Notes under the pieces: model-generated
The model's input: only the letters and a program-made list of their open reading frames with translations
What the model was told of the DNA's origin: nothing
The model's database searches: none
From: JAKIYB01 sp964590255
GTDB lineage: Bacteria > Armatimonadota > Hebobacteria > CAIYQO01
DNA: 9,931 nucleotides
NCBI GenBank assembly: GCA_964590255.1
Contig: CAZPYA010000142.1
Location: forward strand, 1-9,931
Reading direction: 5' to 3'
Program-made: the position numbers and the translations under genes
Part shown: positions 6,700-9,931 of the stretch, one piece after another
Layout: each line of letters begins with the position of its first letter
How positions within the stretch are numbered: position 1 is the first letter of the stretch

Positions 6700-6708
6700 A
6701 TGATACCA
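6700..6708 (+). repeat. 9-bp direct repeat, right copy at the edge of the AT-rich island
   Basis: ATGATACCA, identical to and in the same orientation as 4772-4780. It lies just upstream (in the minus-strand sense) of the possible -10 box of the ATPase gene. Confidence 0.4.
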
Positions 6709-6711
6709 AAA

Positions 6712-6782
6712 ATGAAACATAGGCGCAAATATGCCACCATCCTGTAGTTAAACTGCTCTACATATTTCTAGCGCAGTTTCAT
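6712..6782. repeat. Nested inverted repeats between the cyclase and ATPase genes
   Basis: The gap between the cyclase stop and the ATPase gene holds two overlapping inverted pairs. The outer pair is ATGAAAC (6712-6718) with GTTTCAT (6776-6782). The inner pair is AAACTGC (6750-6756) with GCAGTTT (6773-6779), which extends inward, after one mismatch, by CTA/TAG to leave an eight-base loop. The inner hairpin might slow transcription leaving the cyclase gene, but its stem is AT-rich and has no U-tract after it on the minus strand, so it is not a standard terminator. It may instead be an operator or the remnant of an element end. Confidence 0.4.
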
Positions 6783-6794
6783 CGGGTTGTATTT

Positions 6795-8357
6795 CTACGC
6801 CTCCACCGGCTCTCCCGGCTCACTCGGTTCCTTCGGCGGCGGGGCTTCCAGGGCGGGGGTGAAGACTTCCACGCGGTTGCGGCCGTTTTTCTTGGCGGCG
6901 TAGAGGGCGCGGTCAGCGGCGTCGACGAAGTCTTCGACGCTGTTCACGGCGTCGTCGAGCATGGCGACACCCGCGCTGACGGTCATGCGGATGAGGGTGC
7001 CGTCTTCCAGGGGGAACGGAGTCTCGGCGACGCGGTGGCAGATGCGCTGGGCGACGGCGTAGGCCTCCAGCAACACGGTATCGATGACGGGCAGCGCGAA
7101 CTCCTCGCCGCCGATGCGGCAGAAGAAGTCGATGTTGCGGACTTCCTGCTGCACCAGCCGGGCAACGCCTTTCAGCACTTCGTCGCCGGCGAGGTGGCCA
7201 TACTCGTCGTTGACGCGCTTGAAGAAATCCAGGTCGAAGGCCAGCAGGCACAGCGGCGCGCCGGTGCTTTTCGCGCGGGCGATCTCGGCGCCCAGCCGCA
7301 GATTGAAGAGGCGGCGGTTGCCCAGGCCGGTCAACTCGTCGGAGAGGGACAACTCCTGCGCGCGCTCGAAGAGCTTGGCGTTTTCGATGGCCAGCGCCAG
7401 CACGCGCGCCAGCGAGCCGAGAAAGTTGAGGTCGTCCTCGGTGAAGTCGTCGCCGGTGTGGCGGCCCAGCGCCAGCACGCCCAGCGTGCGCGCGCCCATG
7501 CGCAGCGGCACCAGGATGAGGCTGCTCACTTCCTCGACGATGCCGGGCAGCCGGGGGATATGCTCGGATTCTGAAGTGAGGCGCAGCGGGTGTTGGGCCT
7601 GCAGCGTGCGACCGAGCACTCCTTCGCCGATGCGGCCGGCATAGGCGCCAACCTCCTGGTCGGCGGGGCGGGCGGCTTCCAGCAGCAGGATGTCGCCGGC
7701 GTTGAGCCAGTAGACGGCGAGCACGTCGACGTGGAGCATGGTGCCGAGCTGCGTCATGGTGGTATCCATGATGCTGTCCATGTCCAGCGAGCTATTCACC
7801 GCGGTGGCGATGCCGTTCAGCAGGGCCAGCTCTTCGTTCATGCGCATCAGCCGTTCCTGGCCGACGCTCATCTCTTCGAGCAGCGCCTCGTAGCGCTGGG
7901 CGGAGGCCTGCGCCCGCTGCAGTTGCGCTTCCATCTCGGCCACCTGCGCCAGTTGGCGGCGCCGGGCGAGATTGCCGTAGACGCCGACAAGAATGCCGAG
8001 GACGAGGTAGCCGCCGGACAGCAGCAGCCAGACGGTGGGATTCAGCGCGGGGTGCATGCGCGGGTTTTCGTCAAAAATGTAGGTGGGCGCAGTGAGGAAG
8101 GAGCAGACCATCGCCACTAAAATGCCCGCCATCCACCCGCGCACCAGCGCGAGCAGGGCGATGGGCACCATGAGCAAGGCGCAAATGAGCGCGGAGCCGA
8201 AACCGAGGGAGAAGATGCCGAGGCTCATCACCGTGACGGTGAGCAGCGTAAAACCGGGCACGTCAATGCGCCGCTGCAGCGCCACCCACCAGGGCAACTG
8301 GCGGGACCACTGCGCGGCGTCGTCGCTCACGTCATTGTCATACCCGCGATAATGCAT
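6795..8357 (-). CDS. Membrane-anchored GAF-GGDEF diguanylate cyclase, 520 aa
   Basis: The N-terminal part has three or four membrane segments (about 36-73, 76-94, 108-128). A coiled-coil linker follows (about 130-175), then a GAF sensor domain (about 175-330) and a C-terminal GGDEF domain (about 335-500). The cyclase domain shows DELTGLGNRR (340-349), FDLDFFKRVNDEYGH (374-388) and the active-site motif GGEEF (416-420). An RxxD inhibitory site, RNID (407-410), lies exactly five residues before GGEEF, as in product-inhibited cyclases. So the protein should make cyclic di-GMP from two GTP at the membrane and be feedback-controlled; this follows from family knowledge. A short Pro/Glu-rich tail (503-520) ends it. 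The ATG at 8357 is the only early start I see and its ribosome site is poor. It is transcribed away from the kinase gene. What the GAF domain binds cannot be read from the sequence. Confidence 0.93.
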   Translation of the reverse strand: MHYRGYDNDVSDDAAQWSRQLPWWVALQRRIDVPGFTLLTVTVMSLGIFSLGFGSALICALLMVPIALLALVRGWMAGILVAMVCSFLTAPTYIFDENPRMHPALNPTVWLLLSGGYLVLGILVGVYGNLARRRQLAQVAEMEAQLQRAQASAQRYEALLEEMSVGQERLMRMNEELALLNGIATAVNSSLDMDSIMDTTMTQLGTMLHVDVLAVYWLNAGDILLLEAARPADQEVGAYAGRIGEGVLGRTLQAQHPLRLTSESEHIPRLPGIVEEVSSLILVPLRMGARTLGVLALGRHTGDDFTEDDLNFLGSLARVLALAIENAKLFERAQELSLSDELTGLGNRRLFNLRLGAEIARAKSTGAPLCLLAFDLDFFKRVNDEYGHLAGDEVLKGVARLVQQEVRNIDFFCRIGGEEFALPVIDTVLLEAYAVAQRICHRVAETPFPLEDGTLIRMTVSAGVAMLDDAVNSVEDFVDAADRALYAAKKNGRNRVEVFTPALEAPPPKEPSEPGEPVEA

Positions 8358-8416
8358 AGTCCGGTCATCGCCGACGCGTGCCCTCGACAGAGAGGAGCAC
8401 GGCTATCAAGTAAATT

Positions 8417-8445
8417 ATTACATAGTTTATATGTATTTATGAGAA
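8417..8445 (-). promoter_or_regulatory. Candidate sigma70-type promoter of the cyclase gene
   Basis: On the minus strand TTCTCA (8445-8440) is followed after 17 bases by TGTAAT (8422-8417), four and five of six matches to consensus. The start of transcription would fall near 8410, leaving a leader of about 50 bases before the ATG at 8357. Confidence 0.4.
8419..8435. repeat. Palindrome overlapping the cyclase promoter, possible operator
   Basis: TACATA, five bases (GTTTA), TATGTA. This perfect 6-bp inverted repeat spans part of the -10 box and the spacer of the candidate promoter, a place where a bound dimeric regulator would block transcription. A/T richness makes chance occurrence quite possible. 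Confidence 0.3.
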
Positions 8446-8628
8446 CTCCTCCCGAACTCCGGACTAATTGCGATAATTGTCGGGCGTGTTACCGAAAAGA
8501 CGGACACCGACCGCGCCGGCAGGAGATCGGCCGCGCGAGCCGAATTCACTGGGAAGCCATAGAAACTGCGTTGAAAGGGATCGTGGCCAGATCGCTTTCA
8601 CCACGGTTGCTGCTCAAGGAGTGTCACC

Positions 8629-9765
8629 ATGCGTCGCGGGATCGTCTGTTCGGGAGTCTCCTGTCTGGATCTGTTTTTATACGGCACGGCGCCGCTGCCC
8701 ACGCGCGAGAGCCTGTCGATGGTGCGCGAGACGCAATACCGCCCCGGCGGCGCCACCTCCAACACCGGCCGCGCGCTGGTGAAGCTGGGCATGCCAGTGG
8801 ACTATATCACCGTCATCGGCGCCGACGCCAACGGCGATATCCTCATGAAGCTGTGGCAGGAAGACGGTATCGACACCCGCTGCGTAGTGCGCTCCGCCGA
8901 GAAAGGGACCGCGCTGAGCACCATTCCCGTGTATGAGGACGGCAAGCGCGGCGTCTATTTCAGCCCGGGCACCAATGACATCATGGGCCTGGAGAATATG
9001 TTCGGCCCGGACCGCGCCTATCTGCGCCTGCTGGAGGAGCGGCTGGTCTTCCACATCGGCTACCCGCCGCTGATGGCCCGTTTGCAGGGCGACGACCTGG
9101 CGGCGACGCTCGCCGCGGTGCGCGCCACCGGCGTGCTGGTATCGCTGGATACAACCCCGGTGGCCGACGATGTCACGCTGGCCCGGATGCTCGAACCGGC
9201 GCTGCCCCTCGCCCACCTCTTCACCCCGAACGTGATGGAGGCGGCGCAAACGGTAGGTTGCTTCTTGCGCCTGGTCGCCCGCGCCCGCGCCGTCTCTGAA
9301 GAAACAGGCCAACCGGCGGACATCGAGGAGATCATCACCCTGGAGGAGCTGACCGAAATCGGCGAGGCGCTGCTGGCGCGGGGCGTGCCCATCGTCGTCA
9401 TCACCCTCGGTCCCAACGGCGCATTCCTCTGCACCGGCGATGAAGACACGCTGCGCGGCGTGCCGCTGGCGCCGAAGAATCCGACGGGATGGGCCAACCA
9501 GCGCCTCTTTGTGCCCGCCTACCAGGTCGACGGCCCCATCAACACCACCGGCGCCGGCGACACCTTCACCGCCGGCCTCTTCACCGGCATGTGCATGGGC
9601 ATCGACTCGCTGGCGGAAATCGCGCGCCTCGCCCACTGCGCCAGCGCCCTCCACGTCGACCTCACCCGCGGCGCCCGCACCTTCGCGGAAGTCCAGGCCG
9701 CCCTCCCCGCCATGCGCGTCCGCCCCCCCGCCAATCCGCACCTGCGCGCAATGTGCACGGCCTGA
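8629..9765 (+). CDS. PfkB/ribokinase-family carbohydrate or nucleoside kinase, 378 aa
   Basis: ATP-dependent kinase of the ribokinase fold. Visible motifs are the substrate-binding PGGATSN (39-45), GADANGD (64-70), NxxE as NVME (201-204, Mg/phosphate site), TLGPNGA (259-265) and the C-terminal signature NTTGAGDTFTAGLF (305-318) with the anion hole GAGD and catalytic base D311. The protein is longer than the usual 300-330 aa of the family. The extra length lies mainly between NVME and TLGPNGA (about 207-240) and before the signature (about 270-297), so it may be an unusual subgroup. Substrate cannot be told: a sugar, a sugar phosphate or a nucleoside are all possible. The start ATG has AAGGAG seven bases ahead. 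It is divergent from the cyclase and followed after 41 bases by a separately promoted tRNA. No transport or sugar-catabolic gene lies next to it here. Confidence 0.92.
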   Translation: MRRGIVCSGVSCLDLFLYGTAPLPTRESLSMVRETQYRPGGATSNTGRALVKLGMPVDYITVIGADANGDILMKLWQEDGIDTRCVVRSAEKGTALSTIPVYEDGKRGVYFSPGTNDIMGLENMFGPDRAYLRLLEERLVFHIGYPPLMARLQGDDLAATLAAVRATGVLVSLDTTPVADDVTLARMLEPALPLAHLFTPNVMEAAQTVGCFLRLVARARAVSEETGQPADIEEIITLEELTEIGEALLARGVPIVVITLGPNGAFLCTGDEDTLRGVPLAPKNPTGWANQRLFVPAYQVDGPINTTGAGDTFTAGLFTGMCMGIDSLAEIARLAHCASALHVDLTRGARTFAEVQAALPAMRVRPPANPHLRAMCTA

Positions 9766-9766
9766 G

Positions 9767-9795
9767 TTTACAAACCGCGATGAATCCGCTATAAT
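9767..9795 (+). promoter_or_regulatory. Strong promoter of the tRNA-Glu gene
   Basis: TTTACA (9767-9772), a 17-base spacer, then a perfect TATAAT (9790-9795). Transcription would begin about four or five bases before the mature tRNA. The promoter starts one base after the kinase stop codon and fits wholly within the 41-base gap. Confidence 0.85.
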
Positions 9796-9806
9796 CCCCC
9801 TGTCAT

Positions 9807-9882
9807 GGGGCGTTGGTCTATCGGTTAGGACGTCGGCCTTTCAAGCCGAAGACGACGGGTTCGATTCCCGTACGCCCTACCA
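9807..9882 (+). tRNA. tRNA-Glu, anticodon UUC, CCA encoded
   Basis: A 76-base cloverleaf folds cleanly. The acceptor is GGGGCGT with ACGCCCT, where the first pair is a G-U wobble. The D stem is GTCT with GGAC, the anticodon stem is TCGGC with GCCGA, and the loop CTTTCAA carries TTC at 9840-9842. The T stem is ACGGG with CCCGT around TTCGATT. The discriminator base is A (9879) and CCA is encoded (9880-9882). It reads GAA and, by wobble, GAG codons. Since CCA is in the gene, the nucleotidyltransferase in this window would be needed here only for repair. Confidence 0.95.
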
Positions 9883-9888
9883 ACTTTG

Positions 9889-9918
9889 CCGCCGGAGGTT
9901 ACTCTCCGGCGGTTTTCT
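9889..9918 (+). terminator. Rho-independent terminator after the tRNA
   Basis: CCGCCGGAG (9889-9897), a six-base loop, CTCCGGCGG (9904-9912), then TTTTCT. A nine-bp GC-rich stem followed by a short T run, starting seven bases after the tRNA. Confidence 0.85.
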
Positions 9919-9931
9919 CGTTGGTGGGAGA

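Larger units (their letters stand above)
4781..6708. mobile_element. AT-rich genomic island carrying only the ATPase-PIN gene pair
   Basis: Sampled lines within this stretch run roughly 35-48% G+C, against about 70% on both sides, and the codons of its two genes lean to A/T in third positions. It holds exactly two genes, read in the same direction. A 9-bp direct repeat marks both edges. No transposase, integrase, terminal inverted repeat or tRNA target is seen, so the route of entry is unknown. It could equally be cargo left after loss of mobility genes. AT-rich sequence continues for some 85 bases beyond the right repeat into the intergenic gap, so that edge is not certain. Confidence 0.5.
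8358..8628. other. Divergent intergenic region between the cyclase and kinase genes
   Basis: 271 bases without a supported gene. The left part (about 8405-8445) is AT-rich and holds a candidate minus-strand promoter for the cyclase with an overlapping palindrome. The right part is GC-rich again and ends with AAGGAG (8616-8621), the kinase ribosome site. No convincing plus-strand promoter, riboswitch or small RNA was recognised. Reading frames crossing this stretch lack ribosome sites and look spurious. Confidence 0.5.

Noticed and set aside
4781..6708. Insertion sequence or transposon
   Set aside because: No transposase frame and no matching terminal inverted repeats at the island edges; only a short direct repeat supports an insertion.
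6750..6779. Rho-independent terminator after the cyclase gene
   Set aside because: The stem is AT-rich with a mismatch, and on the minus strand it is followed by AACTACAGG rather than a T run.
8352..8936. A plus-strand frame spanning the divergent region into the kinase gene
   Set aside because: No ribosome site, no domain, and it overlaps the kinase in a different frame.

Overview
The window (9.9 kb) is a GC-rich bacterial chromosome segment. Sampled lines run about 70% G+C, with one AT-rich island near 42-48%. The overall make-up is a very long DHH-CBS-CBS-tRNA nucleotidyltransferase fusion, a GAF-GGDEF cyclase, a PfkB-type kinase and a tRNA-Glu. It would fit a member of the Chloroflexota or a similar high-GC environmental lineage; this taxonomic guess is inference and weak.

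Layout: seven genes read leftward (minus strand) from 8357 down to 62. In transcription order they are a membrane-anchored GAF-GGDEF diguanylate cyclase (8357-6795), an AAA/ABC-type ATPase (6643-5351), a PIN-fold nuclease-like protein (5349-4840), the DHH-CBS-CBS-CCA nucleotidyltransferase fusion (4765-2147), and three membrane proteins of one family (2104-1133, 1140-619, 622-62). Reading rightward from a shared divergent region (8358-8628) are a PfkB-family sugar/nucleoside kinase (8629-9765) and a tRNA-Glu(UUC) (9807-9882), which has its own strong promoter and a hairpin terminator.

How genes group: the last three membrane genes overlap one another by 8 and 4 bases and lie 42 bases after the nucleotidyltransferase, so they look like one operon. 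They are built from a shared four-helix unit, once in each small protein and apparently twice in the 323-aa protein. The ATPase and PIN genes are separated by one base and translationally coupled. They alone occupy the AT-rich island, and a 9-bp direct repeat (ATGATACCA) lies at both island edges. This ATPase-nuclease pair is the best candidate in the window for an uncharacterised defence or toxin-type system acquired by transfer. The island seems to have landed just upstream of the nucleotidyltransferase gene, perhaps splitting its promoter.

No rRNA, CRISPR array, transposase, integrase or riboswitch was recognised.
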